Made by a program: the position numbers and the translations under genes. A stretch of 64,000 nucleotides of DNA from Bowmanella denitrificans (GTDB lineage: Bacteria > Pseudomonadota > Gammaproteobacteria > Enterobacterales > Alteromonadaceae): the NCBI RefSeq assembly GCF_002887595.1, contig NZ_PEBU01000007.1, positions 186,001 through 250,000 on the forward strand, read 5' to 3'. The notes under the pieces were generated by a model that did no database searches, was not told where the DNA came from, and saw nothing but the letters and a program-made list of their open reading frames with translations. Below, in pieces: positions 17,130 to 24,952 of this stretch (its first letter is position 1; each line of letters begins with the position of its first letter).

Positions 17130-17513
17130 TTAGTCGGCCTTCTTTGGCAACAATCTGGCAGAGTGCTGCAAATATGCCCTGGCTTTGATTCTGACCAACT
17201 CCGTTTTAGCCTGCTCTGAGCCAACGTGCACTTCTTCCAGCGTTTCAGCCAAGTTGCCAAGCTCCAGATCCAGACGCTGCAAGGCATTTTCCAGGCTGTA
17301 TGTCAGTTCATGTACCAACACCATATCCTCGATAGTCAGCTCAGCCTTGTTAACCACTTGTTGTAATTTGGCATTGTAAAGATCAAGATTTTGCAGCGCC
17401 TGTTCCAGACTTTCGGCACTTTGACCGTGATAATGATCAGGTCTTGTCTCTGCACTTGCCAGTGTGGAACACATTAACATCGCCATTCCAGCGGCTAACC
17501 TTTTGTATTGCAT
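17130..17513 (-). CDS. Small exported helical protein, DUF6746-like
   Basis: Exported protein of 127 residues. It begins with a signal peptide (LAAGMAMLMCSTLASA, cleaved before ETRP), then RPDHYHGQSAESLEQALQN and two long amphipathic helices full of Leu, Glu and Lys, with little else. This pattern recalls the DUF6746 family of marine gammaproteobacteria, whose function is unknown. A good candidate Fur box overlaps the promoter just upstream, so expression is probably raised under iron limitation. I infer a periplasmic role in iron or stress physiology; no cofactor motif is visible. Confidence 0.68.
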   Translation of the reverse strand: MQYKRLAAGMAMLMCSTLASAETRPDHYHGQSAESLEQALQNLDLYNAKLQQVVNKAELTIEDMVLVHELTYSLENALQRLDLELGNLAETLEEVHVGSEQAKTELVRIKARAYLQHSARLLPKKAD

Positions 17514-17547
17514 GGGTAATCCTTTCTATAGTTGAAGGCCAACCATG

Positions 17548-17577
17548 CTATTAATAACCATTATCATTTGCAAGTTG
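17548..17577 (-). promoter_or_regulatory. Promoter with overlapping Fur box
   Basis: On the minus strand a -35-like TTGCAA is followed 17 bases later by TAGCAT (-10, 4 of 6). The spacer holds a 19-bp match to the Fur box (17553-17571), which agrees with the classic GATAATGATAATCATTATC at 14 of 19 positions, including the TGATAAT core. Fur bound here would block RNA polymerase. The start codon of the DUF6746-like gene is about 40 bases downstream. Confidence 0.55.
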
Positions 17578-17684
17578 AATTATGGGACTTACAAGCTGTA
17601 ACAAAAACCCACAATATTTAACCTGCAATCTACTCAGCAACTGCCTAGGCTAAGTTTCGGGGCTTAAACGCAATCGGGGGATAA

Positions 17685-17885
17685 ATGAAATACCTGCTAA
17701 TTATTTTCGCACTGCTGAGCCTGGCGGGTTGCAGTAACAGAGCGGTCTATGAAAACCTGCAAACCAATAAACGCCATGCCTGCTTGAAGGTGCCACAACC
17801 AGACTATGAAAAATGTATGGAAGGCATGGACAAAAGTTACCAGCAATACGAACAAGAACGCCAGGCAGCGTTAGAAAAGCCTTAA
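17685..17885 (+). CDS. Small lipoprotein, unknown
   Basis: A 66-residue predicted lipoprotein: signal peptide ending in the lipobox LAGC, so the mature chain is only about 50 residues. It is rich in Lys, Glu and Gln with two more cysteines (HACLKVP and YEKCMEG), which might form a disulphide. GGGG lies before the ATG. The protease gene follows 27 bases downstream, so they are likely co-transcribed, and it might be a partner or anchor of that protease. No family recognised. Confidence 0.7.
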   Translation: MKYLLIIFALLSLAGCSNRAVYENLQTNKRHACLKVPQPDYEKCMEGMDKSYQQYEQERQAALEKP

Positions 17886-17912
17886 CATCCACACTGCCAG
17901 GGAGTCGGCCCT

Positions 17913-19109
17913 ATGCGCAACATACTGTTATTGATCAGTTCTATCTTATCTGCATCAACGTTAGCCAATCCGTCACCACCGGCGTGGCTGACACAAGGCC
18001 CTTATGTAGACAGTGACAATTTTGCCATCTCAGTGCCATTGGATGAGGTTGCCGGTAAGCTCTATGTCAACGTAAAGATTGGCGGCCAGGATAAACGTTT
18101 TGTATTTGATACCGGCTCTCCTTCCATGCTAAGTCGTGAACTGGCTGAGCAATTAAATCTACCAGTAGTCGATACACGGCAGGGCAAAGATGCGCACGGC
18201 ACAGTGGTGCAGACCCAGATCATGCAGGCAGACCTGACACTGGCGGACCTAACGTTTAATAAAGTGCCAGTGTATGTCGCCGACTTCCCCCATACGGCAA
18301 AGTGCTTGTTTGACGGCGTACTGGGCTCCGAATTGCTGCCACTTTGCCTGTGGCAAATCGATACACCAGGCAAGGCCCTACGCTGTCACAGTCAGCCTCA
18401 AACCCTGAATCATCTTAACAAGGCACAGAAGCTAACCCTGCATAACTTTGGTTACCCGCATATGCCAATTCTGGACATCCAGTTTAGCAAGCATGCCAGC
18501 AGCAAAGCCATGTTTGATACCGGCTCGGCAGAATACCTGACCCTTTCCCCTCAGGACTTCGACGGGGCCAATCGCAATCAGGCCATCGTCAAAGTGACGG
18601 CAGGCCATGGTTCTTTGGGCGGCTCATTAGGCGGGCAAGCAGCGGTTGATGCTCAGCGTCTTGCCGGCGTAAAAACCTTGCAATTGGGTGAACTTGTGCT
18701 CGACAACCTGCAGGCCCCCGTGCGAGAACACGCGCCCAGTTTACTGGGCTCGGCGCTGCTCAGGCATTTTATCATTACCCTGGACAGTAAAAACCAAGCC
18801 GCCTATTTCAAAGAGTATCAGCAAGGTCCTTACAGCAAAGAGGGATACGGCTTTGCATTGAGCTTTGAATCGCTATCGCAGAATACTCAATCCTATGCGC
18901 CCCAGCCTTCTATTTCGCTGGTCTGGCAGGACTCGCCTGCGGCTAAAGCCGGCTTGAAAGTCGGGCAAAAGGTTAGCGCTATAGATGGCATGGCATTAAA
19001 TGGCAGTTGTGACAACCTGCGCCAAACTCAGCAGTTACTGTCAGAAAGCGAGCAACTGACATTGACCCTGGAGCGGCAAGAGATAAAGTTACAAAAAGCA
19101 GCACGGTGA
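17913..19109 (+). CDS. Two-lobed retropepsin-like aspartyl protease with C-terminal PDZ
   Basis: Exported protein of 398 residues with a signal peptide (ILLLISSILSASTLANP). It has two aspartyl-protease active-site motifs in one chain: FVFDTGSP (Asp 66) and AMFDTGSA (Asp 202). Each is followed by a flap-like region (QLNLPVVDT and GHGSLGGSLGG) and a hydrophobic L-L-G-S segment (VLGSELL, LLGSALL). It is therefore a fused dimer of retropepsin-like lobes, resembling pepsin architecture. A PDZ domain (about 313-395, with SPAAKAGLKVGQKVSAIDG) ends the protein. PDZ domains in periplasmic proteases bind C-terminal tails and select substrates. GGGAG is spaced well before the ATG. Confidence 0.87.
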   Translation: MRNILLLISSILSASTLANPSPPAWLTQGPYVDSDNFAISVPLDEVAGKLYVNVKIGGQDKRFVFDTGSPSMLSRELAEQLNLPVVDTRQGKDAHGTVVQTQIMQADLTLADLTFNKVPVYVADFPHTAKCLFDGVLGSELLPLCLWQIDTPGKALRCHSQPQTLNHLNKAQKLTLHNFGYPHMPILDIQFSKHASSKAMFDTGSAEYLTLSPQDFDGANRNQAIVKVTAGHGSLGGSLGGQAAVDAQRLAGVKTLQLGELVLDNLQAPVREHAPSLLGSALLRHFIITLDSKNQAAYFKEYQQGPYSKEGYGFALSFESLSQNTQSYAPQPSISLVWQDSPAAKAGLKVGQKVSAIDGMALNGSCDNLRQTQQLLSESEQLTLTLERQEIKLQKAAR

Positions 19110-19206
19110 TAACTCTCGAAGTCAAAGTCTGAGGTAAATCAAAGTCTTGTCCTGCGGTTCAAGCTATTATGTTTAGATTGATTAAAGGTACTCACAGTTG
19201 GACTTT

Positions 19207-19389
19207 ATGCGCGTGATTCTGTTGGCGTGGCTGCTATTAAACACACCCTTTGGCCATGCGAAGACCACAGTCCTTCTGGCGGCGGAAAGCAGTTGGCCGC
19301 CCTTTGCCAAACCTTCAGCCAGAGAAACAATGCTTATATTAGTTAAAGGCTTACGCCTGCTGCGTAATGCCCCGTCACTTCATCCCTGA
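19207..19389 (+). pseudogene. Remnant of a periplasmic solute-binding protein (5' fragment)
   Basis: A 60-codon frame with an intact signal peptide (VILLAWLLLNTPFGHAK) and the first strand of a family-3 solute-binding protein (VLLAAESSWPPFAK, the usual ESxWPPxA opening). It then runs into unrelated sequence and stops at about one quarter of the normal 240-270 residues. The rest of the gene is not present before the next gene at 19410. Most likely the scar of a deletion, though a short expressed peptide cannot be excluded. Confidence 0.6.
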
Positions 19390-19409
19390 TTATCGGTTGC
19401 GACAAAAAA

Positions 19410-19859
19410 ATGCAGATTAAACCTTACTCTTATCCCATTACTGGCACGCTGATGAAACTGCTGCTGGAAGCCGATCCTGATAGCAAGGCCGTTGATGCCT
19501 ATCTGAAAGACGCCCGGGTATTTGTCGCATCTCAGCAGGCTGAGCCTGTCGGTATCGCCGTTTTACAAACCAGCGAGGATAGGGCTGAACTTAAAAATAT
19601 TGCCGTTTGCCAGCATCACCGTGGTCAGGGTTTGGCCAAGCAGTTAATTGTGACGGTAAAGCAAGCCGCCAGCCAACTTGGCTATAGCAGCTTGCATGTA
19701 GGTACAGGTAACTCCAGTCTGTCTCAGCTTGCCCTTTACCAGAAATGTGGATTTCGTATGGAGTGCATCAAAAAGGATTTCTTTTCGACCTATCCGCAAC
19801 CTATTTATGAAAATGGTATTCGTTGCCTGGATTTAGTGATGTTGCGAGCGCCCCTTTAA
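19410..19859 (+). CDS. GNAT N-acetyltransferase
   Basis: Acetyltransferase of 149 residues. The acetyl-CoA pyrophosphate loop is clear in IAVCQHHRGQGLAKQLI (R-G-Q-G-L-A), and the following SSLHVGTGNSSLSQLALYQK has the late GNAT helix that ends in LYxKCGF. The ribosome-binding site is weak. The gene lies 20 bases downstream of the truncated solute-binding gene. The acceptor substrate is unknown. Confidence 0.85.
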   Translation: MQIKPYSYPITGTLMKLLLEADPDSKAVDAYLKDARVFVASQQAEPVGIAVLQTSEDRAELKNIAVCQHHRGQGLAKQLIVTVKQAASQLGYSSLHVGTGNSSLSQLALYQKCGFRMECIKKDFFSTYPQPIYENGIRCLDLVMLRAPL

Positions 19860-19898
19860 GCCATATTTGCAATCAGGAAGTCAACAGCACTTTTTCCG

Positions 19899-20303
19899 CT
19901 ATCGGGTCAACATACTGGCGATAAAACACAGCAGAGCTAACAAAATACCGATAAAAGGGATCCTGAACCAATACAGCTTGCCCAGTACAACATAGCCACA
20001 CAACATAATCAGGCCAACACAGGGCAAAAAATCGGCCTGAAACAACAGGGGTTGCCCCTTTAATGAAAGATAGCCAAACACCAGACCAAATAGCATGGCG
20101 CCCAGGCTATGACTTGCATTGAAACCCAGCCAGGCATTCCACATCGTGGTTTCCCGCGTAATAACCGGCGAAACCCTGGCCATGGCGTGTTTCAACTCAT
20201 CGTCACGAGGAGTCAGTTTGGGCCCCACAAAGGTGTAAGCCAAATGCACGGCCCCTAGTAAAAACATGATGCTGGCGCTGGCCAACATAAAAACGACAGT
20301 CAT
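19899..20303 (-). CDS. Small integral membrane protein, LIC_13387-like
   Basis: Four-helix membrane protein of 134 residues. ATG 20303 is chosen because AAGGAAG precedes it; an earlier GTG adds eight residues without a ribosome site. Helices: VVFMLASASIMFLLGAVHLAY, LGFNASHSLGAMLFGLVFGYL, FLPCVGLIMLCGYVVLG and FIGILLALLCFIASML. The conserved-looking WNAWLGFNASHS stretch between helices one and two matches the LIC_13387-type family of unknown function. It follows the truncated VOC gene on the same strand and may share its promoter. Confidence 0.7.
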   Translation of the reverse strand: MTVVFMLASASIMFLLGAVHLAYTFVGPKLTPRDDELKHAMARVSPVITRETTMWNAWLGFNASHSLGAMLFGLVFGYLSLKGQPLLFQADFLPCVGLIMLCGYVVLGKLYWFRIPFIGILLALLCFIASMLTR

Positions 20304-20329
20304 TGGTTTTGCTTCCTTATACGACACAT

Positions 20330-20521
20330 CTACCTGACACTGGCAGCCAGACCATTAAAGGGTTTGGTAATAGATAGTTTTGTTGGAGAGTCCGAAAACT
20401 CATAGAAAATGACGATTTCAGACTTATATATCAGACTGGCGCCACAACACGCCAGAATCGCTGTATAGAAGGATTCAGCTTGCTGGATATCATTGCTGCC
20501 GAGCGTTATATGTGAAATCAC
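20330..20521 (-). pseudogene. Truncated VOC-family gene
   Basis: Reading from a GTG with AAGGAAA upstream, this frame gives ISHITLGSNDIQQAESFYTA, the first half of a glyoxalase-fold (VOC) protein. It continues to ITKPFNGLAASVR and stops after 63 residues where homologs run to about 125. The second half, with the other metal ligands, is absent: the next gene starts 27 bases on. It therefore looks like a deletion derivative. Confidence 0.62.
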
Positions 20522-20664
20522 GCTGCTTGCTTTCCTTATTGGTTGTCTCAAAAATAAGCACGACCATCCGCACAATGGGTCAACTCAGACCTCTCAAATT
20601 CTCGGTAACACCGCCATGAGCTAAACTGATTTCCCAAACAATGTTATCAAAATGAGTCTGCAAA

Positions 20665-20696
20665 CAAAAAAGGGCAAGTCACACTGGACTTACCCT
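20665..20696 (-). terminator. Terminator of the long-type GAPDH gene
   Basis: On the minus strand GGGTAAGTC pairs with GACTTGCCC (nine pairs, one a G-U) and six Ts follow. It lies 35 bases after the stop codon of the GAPDH gene. Confidence 0.8.
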
Positions 20697-20730
20697 ATTG
20701 TTATCGCTACTGCGGGCAGCAAAAAAGCAG

Positions 20731-22191
20731 TTAGCCCACCTTTTTGCTGGCAGGAAAAGTCGGTACAGGCTGGCCGGCCATATCCTGCACTACACGCATA
20801 ACCTGGCAACTGTAGCCAAATTCATTGTCGTACCATACGTATAAGGTCGCTCTGTCGCCAGCAACGATAGTGGCTTGGGAGTCCACCACAGAGGCAAAAC
20901 GCGAGCCGACCAAATCGCTGGACACCAGCTCAGTGGATGCGGTGTAGTCAATCTGGTGCTGTAAATCGGAGAACAGCGCCGTTTTGCGCAGAAACTCGTT
21001 GATTTCGTCCCGATCTGTCCCCTTACCCAGATTCAGATTCAAGATAGCCAGCGAAACATTAGGCGTGGGTACCCGAATGGCGTTGCCCGTGAGTTTACCT
21101 GCCAGTTTAGGGTACGCCTTGGCGACCGCTTTGGCCGCACCGGTTTCGGTAATCACCATATTCAGTGGCGCAGCACGACCTCGGCGTTCGGCCTTGTGGA
21201 AGTTATCGATCAGGTTCTGGTCATTGGTATAGGAATGCACGGTTTCCACATGACCATTTTCAATGCCGTAATGCTCATCCAGGGCTTTCAGCACTGGGGT
21301 AATAGCATTGGTGGTACAGCTTGCCGCTGACAAAATATAATCGGTCGCTTCAATATCAGCATGGTTTACGCCATGTACAATATTTTTGATATCGCCTTTG
21401 CCTGGGGCCGTCAGCAGCACTTTTTTCGCCCCTTTGGACTGCAGATGCTGAGACAAACCATCACGATCACGCCACATACCGGTGTTATCAATAACAATGG
21501 CATTGTTAATACCGTACTGTTGATAATCCACTTCGGCCGGGCTGTTGGCGTAAATGACCTGAATATAGGCACCGTTGGCTTTCAGCGCATTACGCTCGTG
21601 GTCGATGGTGATACTGCCGTTAAATGGCCCATGCACGGAATCACGGCGTAACAGGCTGGCACGTTTTTCCAAATCGCCCTCTTTGCCACCGCGCACAACA
21701 ATGGCACGCAGGCGTAGTTTATTGTTTTTGCCATGACGCTCGATTAACAGGCGGGCCAGCAAGCGACCAATACGGCCAAAACCATACAGCACCACATCCT
21801 GCGGAGCATGATCATCATCGCGGTCGAGTATGTCAGCCAGCTCATCACGCAGGTAAGTTTCCACGTCACGGCCTTTAGCGGCATCACCATAGTGGTAGTT
21901 ATACGCCAGTTTACCTAAATCAATCTGTGCTGGCGCCAGCTTCATCCGGCTCATAACGTCCAGCAGTGGCCAGCTTTCACGCAGACGCAGCTTTTCACCA
22001 GTGTGCAAACGCACGCTACGATGGGCTTTTATGATATCAATGCTGTTGGCGCCAAGCAGCGGGCGACCATACAGGGTTATCTCAACAGCGCTATCGCGAT
22101 GCAGTTTGCCCAGTAAAGGCTGCATTTTCTCGGCGAATTCCTGCCGTTCCTGCCAGCTATTGAGTAACGCTTCTTCATGTTGGTGATTCAT
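20731..22191 (-). CDS. gap: Glyceraldehyde-3-phosphate dehydrogenase, long type with N-terminal extension
   Basis: NAD(P)-dependent phosphorylating GAPDH of 486 residues. The catalytic core begins with the Rossmann motif GFGRIGR at 137-143 and carries the active-site Cys 292 in SAASCTTNAITP, with the partner His in ETVHSYTNDQN. The first 130 residues form an extra helical domain before the Rossmann fold, seen in a GAPDH class common in Vibrionales and Alteromonadales. A normal-size GAPDH is encoded at 31811, so the two probably differ in cofactor preference or direction of flux. It is transcribed away from the DUF2989 gene. Confidence 0.9.
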   Translation of the reverse strand: MNHQHEEALLNSWQERQEFAEKMQPLLGKLHRDSAVEITLYGRPLLGANSIDIIKAHRSVRLHTGEKLRLRESWPLLDVMSRMKLAPAQIDLGKLAYNYHYGDAAKGRDVETYLRDELADILDRDDDHAPQDVVLYGFGRIGRLLARLLIERHGKNNKLRLRAIVVRGGKEGDLEKRASLLRRDSVHGPFNGSITIDHERNALKANGAYIQVIYANSPAEVDYQQYGINNAIVIDNTGMWRDRDGLSQHLQSKGAKKVLLTAPGKGDIKNIVHGVNHADIEATDYILSAASCTTNAITPVLKALDEHYGIENGHVETVHSYTNDQNLIDNFHKAERRGRAAPLNMVITETGAAKAVAKAYPKLAGKLTGNAIRVPTPNVSLAILNLNLGKGTDRDEINEFLRKTALFSDLQHQIDYTASTELVSSDLVGSRFASVVDSQATIVAGDRATLYVWYDNEFGYSCQVMRVVQDMAGQPVPTFPASKKVG

Positions 22192-22427
22192 GCACTCGAC
22201 CTTTGCAACTAAATGGGTTGTAGGGTTGTGTTTGACAAGGGCTTCTTGTATTCCGGCTCAATATTCCATTGGCTTGGGTGGCCTGCGACTTGGCAATGTC
22301 AAAAACGGCCGCTATTTTAAAGAAACACAGGACTGTCGCCAAATTGTGCTAAAGTTTCAGCTTTAAGCAAAACGGCTGATTTATTGGGAAATTATCGGTA
22401 AACTTTCTTCATTTTGCTGGAGTGAAT

Positions 22428-23225
22428 ATGGGCAGATATACGCCCTTGCTGCTGATCGTCTTGGCATTGACCGGTTGTGATAGGTTCAATCAGATAAACG
22501 TAAAGGATATCTGTGCCCAGCATCCGCAGATGTGCAGCGACTTAAATCCTGACGGTTGGTGCCGGGCGGAAAAAGCCAACATCATCAAACACCGTTTTGA
22601 ACAAAGCCACAGCCCAACGGATAAGTTAAACTACGACTTGCTGCTGGACTTTGAGCGTTACAAAAAGTGTATTGCCAAGGCCTCGCAAATCGAGCACATC
22701 AAGCTCAAAGAAAAGAAAACAGAGCGGGTTAAAGGACTACTGACCGCCGAACGCGAGTTAAAACGTTTGGCAAGAGATACCCGCGACTCTATGTCCCCTC
22801 ACCTGCTTTACTACCACTGGTCGAGGTTTCATAACGATGAAGCGCTAAAACACTTCCTAGAATACGAAAAAACCAACCAACTGCAGTACCCCGAAATGCA
22901 GGTTGCCCTGGCCACCTATTACATAAAGTTTGATCGTCCCAAAACCATACAGTTGCTCTACCATGCCCTGGAATTGTACAAAGAAGGCGATGAGGTGGAC
23001 CCGGAAATTTTTCGCAGCCTCACCAGTCTGTTTATGAAAGAAGAACAACTGGACTGGGCATATTTGTGGGGGTATGCCGGTCGCGAATTTGGCGTTGAAG
23101 ACCTGGACCTAACCAGTCTTGAGGCCCTGTTACAAAAGCAGTCCAGACAGCTCAAACCGATTCGGGAAAAAGCCGATGCCTATGTAGATATGATTGAAGA
23201 GGGTCGCTTTGTCGCACCACTTTAG
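22428..23225 (+). CDS. DUF2989 family lipoprotein
   Basis: Predicted lipoprotein of 265 residues from ATG 22428, which has GGAG five bases upstream. The signal peptide ends in a lipobox (LTGC-D). The body is helical, with conserved-looking INVKDICAQHPQMCSDLNPDGWC and repeated TPR/Sel1-like helix pairs (ATYYIKFDRPKTIQLLYHALELY; SLTSLFMKEEQLDWAYLWGY). This is the DUF2989 family of Vibrionales and Alteromonadales, whose function is unknown. The TPR-like architecture suggests a protein-protein role at the inner face of the outer membrane. Confidence 0.85.
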   Translation: MGRYTPLLLIVLALTGCDRFNQINVKDICAQHPQMCSDLNPDGWCRAEKANIIKHRFEQSHSPTDKLNYDLLLDFERYKKCIAKASQIEHIKLKEKKTERVKGLLTAERELKRLARDTRDSMSPHLLYYHWSRFHNDEALKHFLEYEKTNQLQYPEMQVALATYYIKFDRPKTIQLLYHALELYKEGDEVDPEIFRSLTSLFMKEEQLDWAYLWGYAGREFGVEDLDLTSLEALLQKQSRQLKPIREKADAYVDMIEEGRFVAPL

Positions 23226-23272
23226 CGGCAAAACTCGCTGATTTCTGAAAGCCACTTTCAGAAAAAAATCAT

Positions 23273-23300
23273 AAAAAAAGCCAGCGGATGCTGGCTTTTT
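23273..23300. terminator. Bidirectional terminator between the DUF2989 gene and gnd
   Basis: Stem GCCAGC / GCTGGC with a four-base loop, flanked by seven As and five Ts, so it works in both directions. A second perfect 9-bp hairpin (TTCTGAAAG / CTTTCAGAA, 23242-23262) sits just before it. Confidence 0.88.
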
Positions 23301-23316
23301 GCTACTTTTTACCAAA

Positions 23317-24849
23317 TTAGCGCTTAATCGCCACCTGAGGTTGCCCTTGCATACTCCATTCAACATGGAATTTTTTACCTTGCGGCTTATCTACCCGTTC
23401 AAAGGTATGAGCACCAAAGTAATCACGCTGCCCTTGTAACAGGTTTGCTGGTAACACCGCGCAACGGTAAGAATCATAATAGTTTAATGCCGATGACATG
23501 GCAGCACAGGGGATCCCCATCAGTGTCGCGTCCGCCACAGCCTGACGCCAATTGCCCTGGAAAGACTGGATCTGGCTGGCAAAAAACGGATCCAGCAACA
23601 AATTGGCCAGATTGTCGTTCTGCTCGTAGGCCTGGGTAATAGATTGCAGGAAAACCGCACGAATGATGCAACCGGCCCGCCAAATTTTGGCAATCTGGGC
23701 AAAATCCAGCTTCCAGTTCTGCTCTTTGCTGGCCATCGCCATCAGCTGAAAGCCCTGTGCATAGGCACAAATCTTTGAACAATACAGCGCATCATGCAGG
23801 TTTTGCACAGCACGTTGCTTTTGCTCTGCACTGAGTGTTACAGGGGCAGGGCCTTTGAGCACTTCTGCCGCTTTAGTACGCTCACCTTTAAGGCTGGAGA
23901 TACTGCGGGCAAACACCGCCTGAGTAATAGTTTGTGCCGGACTGCCTACTTGCAAGGCACTGACCGCTGTCCATAAGCCCGTGCCCTTTTGCCCGGCTTT
24001 GTCGAGGATCATGTCTACCAGCGGCTGGCCGGTTTCTTCGTCGACTTTGTCCAGTACTTCGGCGCTGATTTCTATCAGATAACTGTTCAGCAAACCGGCA
24101 TTCCATTGACGGAAGGTATCGGCAATTTCTGCCGCCTGCATGCCCAGTCCATCACGCATAATCTGATAGGCTTCGCAGATAAGCTGCATATCGGCATATT
24201 CGATGCCGTTATGCACCATTTTCACATAATGACCGGCCCCTACCGGCCCAATATAGGCCGCGCACGGTTCACCTTGCTTGACCGGCTGGCCGGGGATATG
24301 GGATTCAATGGGCTTGCCGGACGCTGGATCGACTTTAGCCGCAATGGCTTCCCAAACCGGCTTGATTCTGGTCCAGGCATAAGGATCGCCCGATGGCATC
24401 AATGACGGCCCAAATCTGGCGCCGACTTCGCCACCGGAGACGGCGGTGGAAAAGAAAATAAACTTGCCTTTATAGTGCTTTTCCCGCTCGACCGAGTCTG
24501 TCCACAGACTGTTTCCAGTATCCACCACAATATCATCGGCGCCAATACCTGCGTCGATTAAATGGTGACAAACATGGTCTACGGGTTCACCGGCCGGAAC
24601 AGATAAAACAATCAGACAGGGCTTTTTTAACTTGGCCAGCAGCTCGGTGTAAGAATGACAGCCCACGACCCTGGGACTTTGCCCATTACGCTCTTTCTCG
24701 TCTTGCGCGATAATAGCGTCTATCTTGGTCTGATCCAGGTCGAAACAGGCAATACGGTAGTCATTGTCGGCCAGATTCAGGGTCAGGTTTTTCCCCATCA
24801 CCCCCAAACCGATAAAACCAATGTCGCAAAGTGCGGTGTCTTGCTGCAT
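23317..24849 (-). CDS. gnd: 6-phosphogluconate dehydrogenase (decarboxylating)
   Basis: Oxidises 6-phosphogluconate to ribulose-5-phosphate and CO2 with NADP+. It has 510 residues, slightly longer than the E. coli enzyme (468). The N-terminal Rossmann motif is IGFIGLGVMGKNLTLNLADN; the catalytic pieces are STAVSGGEVGARFGPSLMP, then GHYVKMVHNGIEYADMQLI (Lys and Asn of the 6PGDH signature) and KAGQKGTGLWT. A consensus promoter lies upstream (24905-24932). In this organism 6-phosphogluconate is shared with Edd at 35435, so Gnd sets the split between pentose phosphate and Entner-Doudoroff routes. Confidence 0.96.
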   Translation of the reverse strand: MQQDTALCDIGFIGLGVMGKNLTLNLADNDYRIACFDLDQTKIDAIIAQDEKERNGQSPRVVGCHSYTELLAKLKKPCLIVLSVPAGEPVDHVCHHLIDAGIGADDIVVDTGNSLWTDSVEREKHYKGKFIFFSTAVSGGEVGARFGPSLMPSGDPYAWTRIKPVWEAIAAKVDPASGKPIESHIPGQPVKQGEPCAAYIGPVGAGHYVKMVHNGIEYADMQLICEAYQIMRDGLGMQAAEIADTFRQWNAGLLNSYLIEISAEVLDKVDEETGQPLVDMILDKAGQKGTGLWTAVSALQVGSPAQTITQAVFARSISSLKGERTKAAEVLKGPAPVTLSAEQKQRAVQNLHDALYCSKICAYAQGFQLMAMASKEQNWKLDFAQIAKIWRAGCIIRAVFLQSITQAYEQNDNLANLLLDPFFASQIQSFQGNWRQAVADATLMGIPCAAMSSALNYYDSYRCAVLPANLLQGQRDYFGAHTFERVDKPQGKKFHVEWSMQGQPQVAIKR

Positions 24850-24904
24850 GTGTCATGTCCCGTTGTCAGTGGTGGGCGCTGGCGCCCCGGAAAAATTGGC
24901 GGCG

Positions 24905-24932
24905 ATTATACACAGTCCTGCTCAGCTTGTAA
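24905..24932 (-). promoter_or_regulatory. Sigma-70 promoter of gnd
   Basis: On the minus strand TTACAA (-35) and a perfect TATAAT (-10) are separated by 16 bases, about 55 bases upstream of the gnd start. The leader holds a short GC hairpin (GGGCGC / GCGCCC, 24874-24887) that could modulate translation. Confidence 0.65.
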
Positions 24933-24952
24933 CTTTCACACCGCAAGAATAG

